Source of the DNA: Paragonimus westermani
Lineage: Eukaryota > Platyhelminthes > Trematoda > Plagiorchiida > Troglotrematidae
NCBI GenBank assembly: GCA_008508345.1
Contig: QNGE01002437.1
Location: forward strand, 1-64,000
Length of the DNA stretch: 64,000 bases
Reading direction: 5' to 3'
Shown here: positions 34,217-49,200 of the stretch, in pieces
Layout: each line of letters opens with the position of its first letter
How positions within the stretch are numbered: position 1 is the stretch's first letter
Program-made: the position numbers and the translations under genes
The notes under the pieces: model-generated
The model's database searches: none
What the model was told of the DNA's origin: nothing
Seen by the model: the letters and a program-made list of their open reading frames with translations, nothing else

Positions 34217-37200
34217 CTGAATGTTAAAAGAACAAGTGGCTGAAATCCACTGTATTCCGCATTGCTTACTTTAATGTGCATTTCCGGTACACTTGTCACA
34301 CGGTAAACTTTGCCCTTTTGTCTTTTGGGGTTGCTGCCGGGTAGTACTTGATCGAGCCATCGTAACTCATCGTAGGTGAACACGAAGTCCAGTAACTTTC
34401 GAATGAAACACATGCCTAATACCTGAAGTAACACAATACAATTAGAGTTTACATAATTGAACGTGGACACATCGTTCTTAACACCACGCAGAACTTCTCT
34501 GGTTAAAAATAATAGTTGTCAAGAAAATTGGAAGTATTGTCACTGAGGTGTACAATCAGCGCGTCGTGACTGGTTGACCTTTGAACACAGTCAGAAAAAT
34601 ACTCCAATCCTTCCTCAGTGAGTGGAGTTTGTACGTTAACTTTTGATAGAAACATGAGCTAAAAAGCATTTCAAGCGCATTTAAACGCAGTGACATCTTT
34701 GATTACCACCTGAATCAACGCAATGTTTGACTGCCAGGAATCTTTCTTAATGAAGTCGGCGACCAAAATTCTGTACTGTCTATTTAGCTGCGATGTACGC
34801 TACTTGGGTGAAATAATCAGTAGTATGAGTTGAATGGAAAACAAACAACTCGTGCTACAAGTAGCGACAACTCAGTTACAGAAACAGCAGAAACCGCGGA
34901 GGACAGTGGGAAACTTGTAGATATTCGAAATGGAAGGTTTGAAGGGAAAGGCTAGCGCTATTTGACTGACAATGGACGCGGAGACATGTAAACATCCACG
35001 ATATTTGCAAAGCAGTTACGCGTATTATCTACAGTGTCTGACAGTAAGCACATCTCTAAACCGAATGTCTTTTACGGTCAAAACAACTGTTATTAATTCT
35101 GAAATTGAGACTGATATGTTTTTTTCATAAACTAATCAGGAGCTACTCAAAAAGTTCTCATGTCTACTTTCTTGTAGGAAAAATGAAAAACAAACATTAT
35201 TATTTTTAATGTTATTGTTACTGATCTCCTGCAGCCATAAATGACTTTGTATGGAGAACCATAAACTATTGATTACGCAGATCTTAGATAAAACAAATTT
35301 TGCATATGAACTAAAAACAAGTGTTGTCCTAAATCTCAGCTCAGACGATGAGAAGAATAGTCCGAGAGTTTACTTCACAGTATGTCGTTGCGTGCATTGC
35401 AGTTTTTATGGTGAAGCATGACAGATGTAACACATCCGTCTTATTTACTAACTGAAGAATAGCACTAAGTGTCAATTTTGTCACGAAAATGGTTATTTCG
35501 ATTGATCGCTTGTAACTCCACTACTTTATTCAAATAATTGTTTGCTTCTGCCTACAATGATGTCAAACTATTCATTGACGTGAGACATGTGGATATTGAT
35601 GCAGGCAATTTTCAGAGATCGATTTATGCAACTAAGGTCACATAAAATCTTCTCCCCATTTAATCTCTTGCCAAACTGTAGCAGAACCTTTGAATAGTTA
35701 CGTCGTGTATAGAAAGGACGAAGTCAGTGTAGTGAGTTGAATTATTCAATCAGTCTCACAGTTAGGTTTGACGTTATTGTCCTTCGGGAGTCAGTGACTT
35801 GTTCCAACGAGATTCGATGATATCGCAGTGTTTTGCCCTGCTGACATCTCTCGACAACGTGGGTATACCCACACAAATCTCAATCCACCGGTTGGCTGAG
35901 AAACTGTCCATTGTGAAGTGGAGTGTACCATAAGTGGAGGTCTGGAAGGTGGGTGCCTGTTGACGGTCGTTCCGTCTGTTAATTTTAAGTAGTCTGGGTG
36001 AGCTGTAATACCCTATTTACACTTAAAGAGGCAAGTAAGCTGCTTCGTGCTTGACAGTGGGACCACTATAAGGAGGCTCTGAAACCACAGTCATGCAATA
36101 TTGCACGAAATAACGTAAATTAAAATCTAAAGGTGAATATTAGATGATTATTCAGCTAAACAGTTAAAAGCAATCGTTGTCAACGTTGCCAGGATTGCAC
36201 AGTAGTTAGAATACATGTCAACGACAATTGTTTGGTAGCTGTAACTTTGTACTTATCTGTTCATGGTACAGACACATCTGACCTTGAAAGAAATTGTGAA
36301 CCCGGAAGTTTTCTTCTGCAACAGTTAGTCAGAAATAAGAATACGATCTTGTACTTTTTCATTCCAATCTAAATGGAGATAAAGTACCCATTCCATTCGT
36401 TAGTCCAAAATAACGTTAATTTTCACACCAGTTGCCACCTGTGCGATTTCCCATCATGTCTGGAGCGACATGAGTGGTGCTTACTGCTGTTTTGCCAGAG
36501 GATTTCGGACCTCTGTTTCAGGCATCCTTATGTTGATGGACGGTTACGTATGTTAGTTGGGATGACAAAGACAATATATCACTTTCAGGCCGTGAACGCG
36601 ACAAATCTAGGCGGCTAAATGTACTTGGTAGCATAACCTCCGTGCACAGTTTCTTCCTAACACACACTTTTACTAAATGTTCCTCCAGAAGTCCTCCGTT
36701 TGAAAAAAGTTAGGCGATTGCGTCGAATTGCTCACTTTAAGGAGGTAAGTCAGATTTCCTTCGTAAGAATCGAATGATAGTGATTTTCAATGACCCACAA
36801 TTTGGAAATCACCAAATGTTCACTATGTTGAATCATCCAAATGGTGAGCTTCAATATGGCGAAGGACTAATGTATTACCAACACAATTCAATGTTCAAAC
36901 ATGCAGGGAATCGCCGTCGCTCTGACCGTCGGTTCCTCGTTATTCATAAACCAGAACCCAGGTCGTGATCACACAGAATGTAATGAACTCTCTAATGTAA
37001 TGGAGCCCAGGAACTGTTCCACTTCATGACCACAAAAGACGCTTGGTCTAAGAAACGGTGTGGCTTTTATACATCCGTTATAAGGTACGTGAAAATAAAC
37101 GCACGCATAAGTCATTTTGCACGATTGATTTGTCTCCACGCTTGTCGACAGTAGTGCATAGACAACCTCGTTATTGACATTTCCGTCACAGGGCGTACAC

Positions 37201-40200
37201 ACTTGTCCAATGTCTCCTCCCAACTTCTGATCTACAGGGCCCTTCAGTTTCTACGTTTGAAACACTTGTCACATCAAAGCCCTTTAAGACGTTGTACGCT
37301 ACACAAGTTGAGTTGGTACCGACAGTCGACTTTATCAATTCGCCTATCTAAATTCCTATAGCATTAACGATACCACCGTAAGCAGATGGTAAACTGTTGG
37401 ATGATTTTACACAGTACGAAGAAAACGGATGATCCCTAATGCTGCATCAGATAGACTCAGATTGTCGGCCATGGTGAAATATACCGGTCCAGCCATCTGA
37501 ACTCTACATTCACACCAACGTAATCATGCCACTGATATCACAACTGGGTTGCAGTCCCAACTGGAGATGTTAGGTCGGCAAGTTGTGACAGCTTCATCCC
37601 CAACACCGTAGGCACAGGATCAGTGGGTCAGGCAACAAAATTCGGAGTGCAGGCCAAAAGGCTCGCCGAATGGGCACGCCTACTAATCGAGTCGAGTAGG
37701 CGAACGGGCACAACACAACGCTGAAACCCCAGCCAGATTAGCTGTCTGTGCGTAGGGTGGGTACGACATGCGATTCCAGTGCAGTTACTCGACCCAGCAT
37801 TTTGGCCACCACGGTCCACGATCGAGAGCCTGGCTACTCACACCTCTGTTTCAACGCTTGAATGGCAACGCTTGACTGAAAACCGGGATGCGCCGGTGAG
37901 TGCAAATGAGCGGACTAAACATACACCATTACGCTAACGAGCTGTGCCTTCACGGTGGTTTTTTCACCAGACGATGTATATTAAAATGCTGCATTCATGA
38001 ACAGAACAGGTTTACAAGTCACTAAAAAAACATCAAATCATCATCATAGACAGCAATACCTCAATGGTTTACATTAATGCCTAACTGTCACACAATCATG
38101 AAGAAGAAAACCTATATATAGAGAGAGAGGGAAAAAAGAACGGGTCGGGAAGGGACCTAACTACTGAAAATAATTACGTCTACATACAAACATACAACAT
38201 CAAGGTGCCTACACCTTGCAAACAAACAACCGAGTTGCGAGAGTGAGGCGTCATCACCAAGACAGCTTCCTTACGGCTTTTGCTGCCTCGTATCATTGAA
38301 TGCACTCACTTCACAGACAACTCGGCCAAACAACGACAACATTTAAGCCAGTGAGCTCGATTAGTCGCCATCTCATCTATGTGCGACTCTGTGAGTCCCG
38401 AGGACCCCAGCTGGGGAGACGAACTCGATCTACAGTGACCAATCCCTTGATGAACGACTTCATTTCCCTTCGTCAGATCATTATCTGTCCACCTTGCAGC
38501 TTACACCAGTCGGTCGCAGTGCTCAGTGTGGAAGACGACTAGCTGGCATCCTTAATACGTGACCTAACCATCTAAGCCTGTGTAAATCTAAAGATTGAAC
38601 AAAAGAACTTGTTTGGTAATCACTACCAAACACTCGCTTTCTAACCTCTTCTTTACTTACACGCTGGTGCCACCCGATGCGAACGACTGAACACAGACAT
38701 AGGTGATTAAACATTTGAAGACGGTTCACGTCTTCTACCCTGAGCGGCCAGGTTTTGTTGTCGTGAAGCAATACGGCAAAGAATCTCCGACATGTCACGT
38801 TGTGGTTTCAGGTTTATCGCGCCATTTGAGGACTCTGACATGACGTTTTATAGTCATGGTGTCAAAACAATAAGTGCCGCTTAGCATCTGTCAATTCTGT
38901 GACCTCGTTACTGATCCGTGTGGTTTCACTTTTTGTCAACATCTTATTTGGCCATTTTATCCGCGCTATAAAAAAGGAAGCGTGTTGTATTATCAAGGTT
39001 GGCGTTGACAGCTCGATCAAAAATGCCCAGGTTGAAGTGGCTTGTCCTCTGGACACCTGCTACGTCTAAAAATGCGATAAATCCAGGATGTGAAGGCTGT
39101 TTGGGTGGACACAAAACATTAGCATTCTGCGAGCTTTGGATAGTTGATTGCAAGCTAGACTGATCGAACTGAGTAGGCCGAGGCGGGGGGGGACACAACG
39201 GACCCCTTACAAACATCGTGTTTGTTCACAAATTCACTGTAGAGGCAGGTTGTGAGTGTAGATGCTTCTGTTGGTGGTTTAGAGTCGATACTCTCATTTC
39301 ATCGATGACCCGTCGGACTTGTGGGCCCTGAAGCGGTTAGTTTGTTTTGTATGCGTGCGTTTTTCCGTCTATCTACCCTTCTGACTCTGGTCATGCTGAG
39401 TTGCGTTGGATCACACCGTTCTCAATTCGGTTCAAATTGCCGGACAACAGTCGGACACAGCTTGATCTGAAAGCGTTTTTCAAGCTCAACGTCACTCACA
39501 TTTGATCCCAGCCTTCGCATTCAGATAGAACTTCCAGCCAGCCTCTTTCGAAAAGAAGCACTATACCCGAGTTTTGGTCTCATTGGAGCTGGTCAGCAGT
39601 GCAGAACTCTGACACGGCCAGGAGTAGGTGTTCGACTGGACGAATTTATCATGCTGGAACTAGATCGCACCTCTGGACTACACCGATGCATGATTACCGA
39701 TACCGTTTGCAGCCGTTCAGATACCACTTGCTCATTCGTGCAATGAACAGACAGTTTCTGGGGTCGAGCTGAAACAAAAAGTTCGGCTGTGTTGAATGTT
39801 CGTTTAGTCGGATTCACTAGTATTTGTGTTGTTTGATGCATGCTATAATCACCCTTAAAAGGAACATTTGCCTAAATAAATGCAGAACTCCTCATTACTG
39901 AAGAACGGCAATGTCCTCGAAACACGTAAGCAACCAATGTCCGCAGTCGCGAGACCCGTCCTGTCCACTGGTCACGCCATCGACCCGGCTTGTGCATTCG
40001 GATTCTTATTACGTCATCCCAGTCCAAGATTCTTGCGGCTTGCTGAGGCTGTCGCAATCAATCGGCTGAAGCCGGACCTGAGCTCAGAAACAACTGTTCG
40101 TCAGCTTGACCCTGCCTTGGACCTGGTGACCTTTCCTAACCCACCGATCGACTATTCATCCCACCCACCCCCTAATTGTTCGATATGAAAAGGTACTGAA

Positions 40201-43200
40201 TACGAAATGCTTGCATCTACCAACTTTCGTGTTCTAACGGTTTTGCTCGAACTTCTGAAGAGAATGAACTGTTTCAACTAACGAGAAGTCTCTGCAAGCA
40301 GTCGAAACAAGATAAAGCATGTTCTCCATGGAACTAAATTCCTATCGTAAGAGCCAAATTACAACAGCATAGCCTGTACCTTGGTATCTGAAAAATGACT
40401 ATATCGCGCCGGTGCATTAGCATTTGCTCTAGTGAAACGACTAACACTGATAAATTCGACTGCTTGAAGGCTTTTTTTTACGTTTGCTACTGACGAGTAA
40501 ACGAAATGTCAGCATGTTATACATGCCATCTGTAGGCTCTGATGAGGTGGTTAAAAGGAACTCAGTTCATGAAGGTCGTTTAGCCACAAGAAGGCGTGTG
40601 TAAAGAAAAGTCTGAACTTTGAAGTCTATGGTAACTTGAGCATCTGAGTGACTTCAAATATGACATCCCATTATTGATTTCAATCCACGACTGCCTACTT
40701 GGTGCTCCGCAGCACGGGCTATTGAAACAAAAGCAATTGTCCAGAACCCTCATTACTATTCTTTTCGGACTGAACAGGCTTGTCGGTATCACAGTCCACA
40801 AATACCGATAAATAATGGTAGTAGCATCAGTTCCACATGATACATTGGCCAAATTATTGTTGGTAGACCCAATTTCTGCTAGTGGTAAGCTTCTGTTGTC
40901 CATTTAGTCAGTCCTGTTATGACCACCTCAAGACGCCAAACCTTCCGAAACCTCTTCCTTGTGTCTGCCCGTTCTTCTGTCCACTGCAGTGGTAATGTTG
41001 TCGAGACACCACTTGGTTAGGGCTTGTGGTAAGTAATGATGCGTGAGCCATATATAGCTACCGTCTAACAATTAATAACTGTAAATAAAAGAAATATGCA
41101 CGGCTGAGGATCGGCTCTGTGGTTGGACCAGAAATGCTCGTAAAAAGATAGGAAACAGACCAGCATGCGGGTGTCACGTATAATCTAGAGTAATACCCGG
41201 GTTGATGAAGCTACTGACAACAGTATGAAGATGTACTAGGTGGAGTGTATAGGGAATGTCTAAGAAGCAGGATCGCGTTGTCGTGGTGTGGACCTGTGGG
41301 ACTGTGGTATAGCTGACATCTTTGCACTCGATTTCTTTGGACCGTTGCCCAAGTGTGTCTTCCGCGGTGTGGGGCTGGACGCTAGGCTGCGTTACCCGTC
41401 TGCAGGATTAATCACCTGACCGCGTTGCATCCCGCGGTTGTCTGTTCACTCGCATGTGAATGAATCATTGAATGCTCCAGTGCGTGCATGTGTGCATGTC
41501 ATGGTTAAACCCAGTGTTGAGAGAGGGCCTGCTGTCGGTCGGGTAACAGAAAGTGATGTGCACAGCGGAGGTTATGTGTATGCCCTGGACCGGGATTGCC
41601 GGATCACACGTGGATCAACGACCCATGTGCCCTTGAACGTTAAAAAGAGGATGTGCGCGCGACAGCTAGAACTCAGTGTATTCTGATCAGAGGTGTTGAC
41701 GGATAGATGACTGAGGCTTCGGACACGGCAACGGGCCGTTACAGATAGAGATGCTTTTCTGTGGTCGAAACGACCCTATTAGTGGAAGTTTAGAAAACTC
41801 AGGGAGGATGACTGAAAAATACTGAACTCCATCTGGGTGGAGCATTTGGACTTTCATTACGTTAAGTAGCTGACCCAATTTCGCATCGAGTACAGAGTAT
41901 TGCTTAGCCAACACCTGTTTTATACATGTGCAACTCTTAGCTTGGACTGCAAAAGAGCACATGTTTGTTATTTGTAGGTGCCATGGCTTCATCCAGAGCC
42001 CTCGACTTTTACGTAACATGTGCTTTGGTTTAAGCCAGGTTTGGTAGGTTGTCGCTTCGTTATTAAGTGGACGACAACTCCGCCGGTTGCAGTGGTTGAG
42101 TTTTGAGAAACTGGTAACACTTGCCTTAAAGTATGTTTGCCAGACCAACTTAGGTGAAAAGGTTACCCTTCAGGAACACACATCTGGGCGCAACCTAAAA
42201 AGTAGTGTAGTGAGGATAGACGGTCGCACCATACTACTTACAACACTATGCAGTAGCAGCTTGGATCGGAATGATAGCGGGAAAAATACGGGAGAAATAC
42301 AGGAAGGATCATTAGAAAGCAGAATCACGTGGAATGGCTTTCGCCACATGAAGGAACTGAGACGTGGTGTCCAGAGCGACTGGAACATACTCAGATGGGT
42401 GTGATGTGCAACTGAGTGTTTCTGTTCGTAGTCCCGTTGAGATGCATAAGTCGTGTGTTGGTTTGCCCAAGTAACCAACTTCTGTGTCATCCGCCTTCTC
42501 GGTTCACAACAGTAGTTGAGGTAGCAGGTACCTTGATATGTAACACGTATTATTAGCACACCAATCACAGAATATCTTGAAAGGTTTTACAGTCGCTAGT
42601 TTTCGGATGAAGCATTGTGTGAGGTGGTGTACATAGTCTTTACAGGGACGACATTCATAAGCAGCTCAGGTGTCACCATCCAAAAGCATGATTAACTACG
42701 AAAATTACCATAATGGAAGGAATATTAGTAGAAGCCTTCGACTCATCCGCATCATTGGTTCGAGGTGGTCGCCTGTTGTTGCAGCGAACGACTATGTAAG
42801 TGGCACAAAAGTTCAGATGGTTGGAGAGAAGAAACTAACCATTATTGGAAACAGTATGGATATCACGTCCACCGACTTGATCACCCAAAGCATTGCGAAG
42901 CACCCGACCTGGACAGCAGTGAACAGATGTACACGGCGAAGGGATACGTGTCTGGTAAAAGAAGAGAGGCGACACAAGAAAGAAATTCACTCGTTTTTCC
43001 GGTCGATTCGGGTATGCAAATTCCGGGGAGAACTTTTAGCCAGCTTATGTTTGATGCATTTGTTTGGAAAACTCCAAGGTAAACGTAACTTTACAGACAG
43101 TCGTCAACTTTAAAGCACATTTTTCAGGAGAAAACATCGATAGTGAGGGTATTCCCAAGCACGTAAGGTCAAACACCTATGTATTATTAAATTATAATAT

Positions 43201-46200
43201 AATTAAAGCCATCACTGTAGGTTCATTAATGCTGGAAAGTTATAAATCTAACAGCCGTGTATAAATAAGAAATACACCGACTAAGTGGTGTCGTTAATCA
43301 GACTAGAACTGACGTAGCGATTCCTTGCAGCTACGAATTAGCAGGCATTCCTGAACATTTCCACAGCCAGTGCGTTAACCAAACAGAAACAATAGGCTGG
43401 TATAGTCCAATAAACTTTAGCCTGCGAACCAAGAACAGTCGCTTAGCAATAGAAACTTACTGACAATGAAACAATGATATCAGGCTGAATCAGTGAACAG
43501 CTCCGATCATGGCCGGAATTGTTCACTGGTTTCAATCTATTGAATGTCGTTTTACATAATGATAATCGCAGGCAAAAACTGTCATTACTGTGCAAATTCC
43601 AACAAGCACTACCAATGACAGCAAAGTCTACCTCCATATCCTGGGGATTTTTTTGTCACAAAAGAAGTAATTATTAGGCGTTTTGAACCCACTGTAAGCT
43701 CTCTTGATTGGAATAAAGACAGGCTGTAGGCTGGTAACATACGGTGTGGGAACGCTTTATAGCTCATGAGGTATTAGGTGAAATGTAACTTGCTCCTAAT
43801 TCAACACAGTCTAAAGGAAATAACAATTCAATAAGATTATTTATTGTAACTAGCAGAAATGCTGTAAGTTTGATAAGTTTACCTTAAAAATGAGTAATCT
43901 GGCTGATATTTGACTGGCATCAGCAACAGTTGGATGCGTTGCATCATTTGGACTCCTCGAAGTGAAGAAATTCCCATGAATAGGAAAATCCCGTAGAGCA
44001 CTGCCATCGGAATTCGCTAGGAATCGAAACAAAAGGTGAAGTATTATCGGAGTCTACAATTTAAAACTCAAGAGTTAAAACAGTCTTGTTTCATATCTAG
44101 TAACTAACTACAGATCTGTTTTCTTGCATCAACTATGGTTGTAGACGCGGTAGAGGTGCTGCATTCAAACTCTACAACCACTTATGCTTCAGTGGATAAA
44201 CGTTCTTCAACGACCACCATTGAAATCTTTTCTTCCAGTTCTATATTCTGAGGTTGTTCCAGGTTATACAATTTCCATGAAGCCTTAGATTTGTAGCGCC
44301 GAATGGGATCATTGGGAACTAAGAGTAAACCAACGGTTAGAGTGACTACTCCAAGGGTGTTTGCTTATCAAAGATCAACCTTTGTCGGAGTTCTCAGAAA
44401 GCTAGGTGTCATTGAGTTTAGCCAGGTTCAAGACTATGTTCAATCCCTACACGTCCTAAAATGCCAGTTGTTGGATAAGTCTTAGTGTGTGCTCTCTGCT
44501 TTTGTCCTGACTCAGGTAATGTGAAGTGAGGAAGATAACGACGTTATTGTTTTTCAACCGTTGGGTTACTAGACCTCCGACTAAGAGTTTGTTTCAAATA
44601 CCCTACATACGTATACATCACAAAATTCCCCACTGACAACAAGGTGGGTTCAGTTGAACAACAACATGTCAAACATGTTTGGGAACAAGTAGTGGCTGGT
44701 TGACTGTTTGACATTGAAGGGTTGACTGGAAAGTTTTGATTCGAAAGGAACCATATGGTTCGTGAAACGAACAAACGAGTACTAAATCCAAGTAACATAC
44801 ATAATTACTAATTGCAACAAAACGACAAGAAACGAGAGAATGCCGAGGGACTGTATAGTGTCAAGTGGAATAGTTGTTCCTACACTCAAAGTCTGTGCTT
44901 TAAAAACGGCTTTCATAATTGAGTGGACTGGTGTTGTGAATCCAGAATGCGGACGACACAAAAGTTGTTTTGTTAGAGAAAACAATACACTACTTAAGCC
45001 TCACAACTTGACTAGGAACAAAAACACTCATTTGCACACCGCGCTCTTCTGAGGACGCTCCAGTCGCTTTGGACACCATTTCTCAATTCCGTCATGTAGC
45101 GTCAGTCATTAAATGTCATTCTGCTTTCCAACGATCTTTCCCATATCTCTCCCGTATTTATCCCGCGATCATTTCGATCCATGCGGCTACTGAATAGTGG
45201 TGTGAGTAGTATGGTGCGACCGTCTATCTTCACTACGCTAGTGACCTGTCAAAGCGTGCGTCTAAGATCTACTTATATCTGCCAAGAATGGTTAAAATGG
45301 CTAACGAGCTGAGATTATTTACTTGGAAAACACATTGGAAACCGCTGCCGTCTGTCACTGATCACCAACACGATTTGTTCGTATTCACTGGAGATGAATG
45401 TTACGCAAGAAATAATGGCTGTACGATGCGTACGAATTAAGATGACAACAAACCTTCGTCTGTGCTTCTACTGGGAAACTGTGTTACAGCTAATGGCGTA
45501 CTTAAAAAGAAGGCACAAAATTCTGGATGGCCCACAGTATCGGTATCCCATCCGAGCCAACCCAACGTCGTATTCTCCAGGGTGGTTGATATGAGGGGAT
45601 AGGTATACGTGTATGATGCGTGCAAAAATGGTTCAAAACTTTTGTGATCTACAAGCAGCCTGTGTTCAGTGCAAAAAGATCATCGACAGCTCAAGATCAA
45701 CTTTGCGGTTGCCGCTGTTGATTAGACATGCTTACTCTCACCAACAAAGATTGATCAAAACACACTAGTAACTCCATTACAGTCTCTTAAGCATGCGTGA
45801 TTTTGGCAGGCTAAGTTTCTGCGAATGTTATGAGAGCAATCTCGTTGAATGCGCTGATCCACAAACACCACAAGTTGTGAGACGCACATATAACTTACCA
45901 TCGAATGAGTTATTACAGCCTAACAGATTTCATTGGTCTAAACCTGTGACTACGTGTTGAGTTACCTCAACAGAAAGCACCAAACAACTCGTCTTCACAT
46001 TTGAAAATGCCTGTCAACACTATCGGTTACATTTTTCGACTGACTCTGCATGACTGCCGAGAGATCATGCCGATTAATACTTCACTTTATTCACTGGACA
46101 TTGTAGTTCCAAGTTACCCGAATGTATTTTGGATTGAATATTTAGTAAATCATAAATTTGCGAGTGTAGCATCTCCGATGAAACTTAGTTACAATCCTGT

Positions 46201-49200
46201 GCCATAACATAACGTTTTATGCTTAGCAGGTAAATTTTAGTTTTAGCAAATTGGATAGCCCGTCATTGGCTATATGGCTCCATGTTTTACGCTGCGCGGA
46301 ACACATTGAAGGTTACTCTAACCAATCTGAATATCTGGTTGTCGTGTAACTTGTTTTTCATGAAATTGTGAAGAAAGCGATCAATAAATGATTGCAGACA
46401 AAGATGCTATAGCAGGCAGCTCTCCACCAGCCGGCAGTTTTTCCCATGGTATTATCAATCACTTGAACGACCTTCCTTCTGCATTCGCTCATTAACTTTT
46501 CTGGAGACTTCTGCAATACTCCCATGCACACTACACGTGTTTTTGACTATGGTTATGCTCGGACCACATTACCTATTGTGAGCTCCAATACCGGTGTTAT
46601 GCTGTATTTTAGTGATCACACTAGGAGTGGACAAAAACTGTTTGGACAACGAAAATAAAAAACTGCTTCAGTCCGACTGACTGGGATCGCTCATCATGTA
46701 TCCGTATGCCAAAATTTGGAATCACTTGTATGCAAGGTTTTACTTTCCGTGGTGCTTAAACTTCAGTCAAACGTTACATACAAAATGTCACTTTTTCAAG
46801 CTACAAGAAAGACAGTCGGAAACAGAGGTTCAACCACTATTAGTTTTTAAGTTCATGTTTGTTTTAAACATACTCTTGGTCGAGCTGTAAGGATCCAGGT
46901 TCTACCGTGCTCGAAGTTAAATAGTTCGCAGGTTTGCTAATCAACCTCATGGGTGTACGTGGTTTTCACATGTAATGTGCTCTTTCCGTGGACTGATACA
47001 TTTTTTATTATTATAGCAAAGTGACGTTGAGAAAAACGGCATTTAGTAATATTTATGACGTGTGCTGACATAAATCAAAAGTTCCATTACTAGAAATCAC
47101 CACAATTTTGAGAGCACTTTTAGGTTGAAGGAAGTTAGATTAGACAAAGCACAGTCGGCAGGTTATTCTGTTGCCTATCTGGTTAACTGATATATATATA
47201 GTTTACTTAGTTCCAGGACCGATTCTTCTAAATTACCGGACTGTTGTACAGTCTCTGTTTTTGAAATTCCCAGACCCCAGTCATTTCCACAGAGCACACA
47301 CTCCAGAACTGACAACGCCGTCAAGCTGGTTATCGTCAGCTTGATATAATTTGGTCACTCTGTTATGTAAACCTGAATGGAGTACACTGGTGTAATCGAA
47401 CATAGTTGGTTACGCGGTCTACCCTAAGCACTGCGAAACACGTTTCCATTTACAAGATCTTGCGCACTCACTCTGTTTAAGCTCGGAAGAGAATAACGGG
47501 CGGTAGCGGTAATCGCTTCAAGTAGATTATAGAACAGTGTGGACATGAGTCAAATTCTCGACACATAAGCTACGTTATGGCAACAACACTCGTCAGTCGG
47601 CATTAATAAAATATTCAGAACTATTTGTCGTAGGCTAGAAGCACTGAAGGAATTTCTAGACTTAATTTCGTAGACAAAACTCCCAAGTCTAAAACAGTCA
47701 TGGCCTAGAATGATTTTGACGAAGACCAACAGCAGAAAGTAAGATGTGTTAATCCCTATCAATGTTCCAACACCTTAATTTACTTTGAATCACCTTCAGT
47801 TTGTTCACAGTACGTCATTTGCACCATCAACATTCGTTCGTTTTCTGTCAAACTCAAATGTTTCTTAAGTGTTGCTATTCCCATCTTCTGAATATATTAA
47901 CTGTCGGTTTCGTTATAGAGACGGTGGAAACGCAGATGCAACGATCGGGCTTAACAATCTGAGCGGCAGTTTCGTGACTTGTTCCATCGCATGTTGGAGT
48001 GTCATAGTTGAAGTTGTTACACTCTTCCTTTTCAAGAAACTTCCTTAAACCTTTGCTTGACTGAAAAATGTACACAAACTGTTACTACAAGTCACATCAT
48101 CAAAGCGATGATCACCGGTCAGAAAAATCACTAAGTGGTGCTTACAATTAGAACCGGTCCAGTCATTTACCGACAAGAACGAGAGCCGAAAATCAACGAG
48201 CAAGCCGATACTTTAATCATGGTCAACCAATTGGGGGATGGAATGGTTGAATGCTAAACTCACGTTGACTGCGCAAAAAAGCGATCAAGTACGGGCAGTA
48301 TTTATTTTGGAACTACGGGCGTTTGTCACATGTGCTCACAGTTTATCGTACACGCTCAGAAGTGTTTGTGGTTGTAAGTTTTTTCTATCACCCTCAACGA
48401 ATGTCAGCTGCTTGTACTCTGTGCATCTGCTGTACTGGTTTTGCTGATGATTCAATGGACATTCCTCAAAATCGGATCCCGAGTACTAAGGCTGTGAGCC
48501 TGATACAGGAGTTAGAACCCATACAGGTGACATACGAGCCAGACTCTAGGACATCGGCAAAACCATTACTCTTAACTCAACCAGACAATAGCACCAAACA
48601 ATTCGTCCAGCACCCATACATCGTGGGCCATGTCTTTGTAAGCTGAATCATCAGTAGTAAATCTGATACACTGGCTGATTCTAAGTATCACTTGTACATG
48701 ACTTTAGGCGTACTTGACCCTGACCAAGTTTACTGAATTCCGCCGAAGCCAGATGTCTACTTCTGTGATGCAGTAAAGTCTATCATACACCAACCTTACA
48801 AGTGTACCCTATTCCCACCAACATAGACACAGCTCTTCCTCAGTAATCCAGGTCAAGTTTTTTAAGTGGGCTGTTATCATATAGTTTCTGTTAACTAACT
48901 GCGCCACCAAATATTTCCCTGAATATTTGCATTTGTTGAAATGTCCCCATCAAAAGAAACCACGATTGCCAATTGTTTTCAATAGTTATTATTGAAGCCA
49001 ACATAAGAACCCGGGAACAATCGAAACGTATCCAGAGACAAACGGAAAAATCTCTGAAGTGACTGCCAATGCGTGATGTCAAAATCAAACACCAGGCTCA
49101 TCTAACTGGTTAGACTTGGACCGGAGGTCGACTGAAATTTACGTCATGTGATCAAAGTAGTGTGCCCAAAGTAGTACTGGTGGTTAATCTGTGGTCAGGA

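Larger units (their letters stand above)
34423..42839. other. SLC4 intron of 8.4 kb, rich in mobile-element fragments
   Basis: It holds an RTE-like LINE tail (38110-38800), a repeat also found at the assembly gap (39480-39556), a Penelope-like fragment (39935-40130), a copy of the dispersed repeat (42190-42490) and GC-rich blocks without protein match (37560-37960, 41230-41690). The remainder is AT-rich and featureless. Confidence 0.6.
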
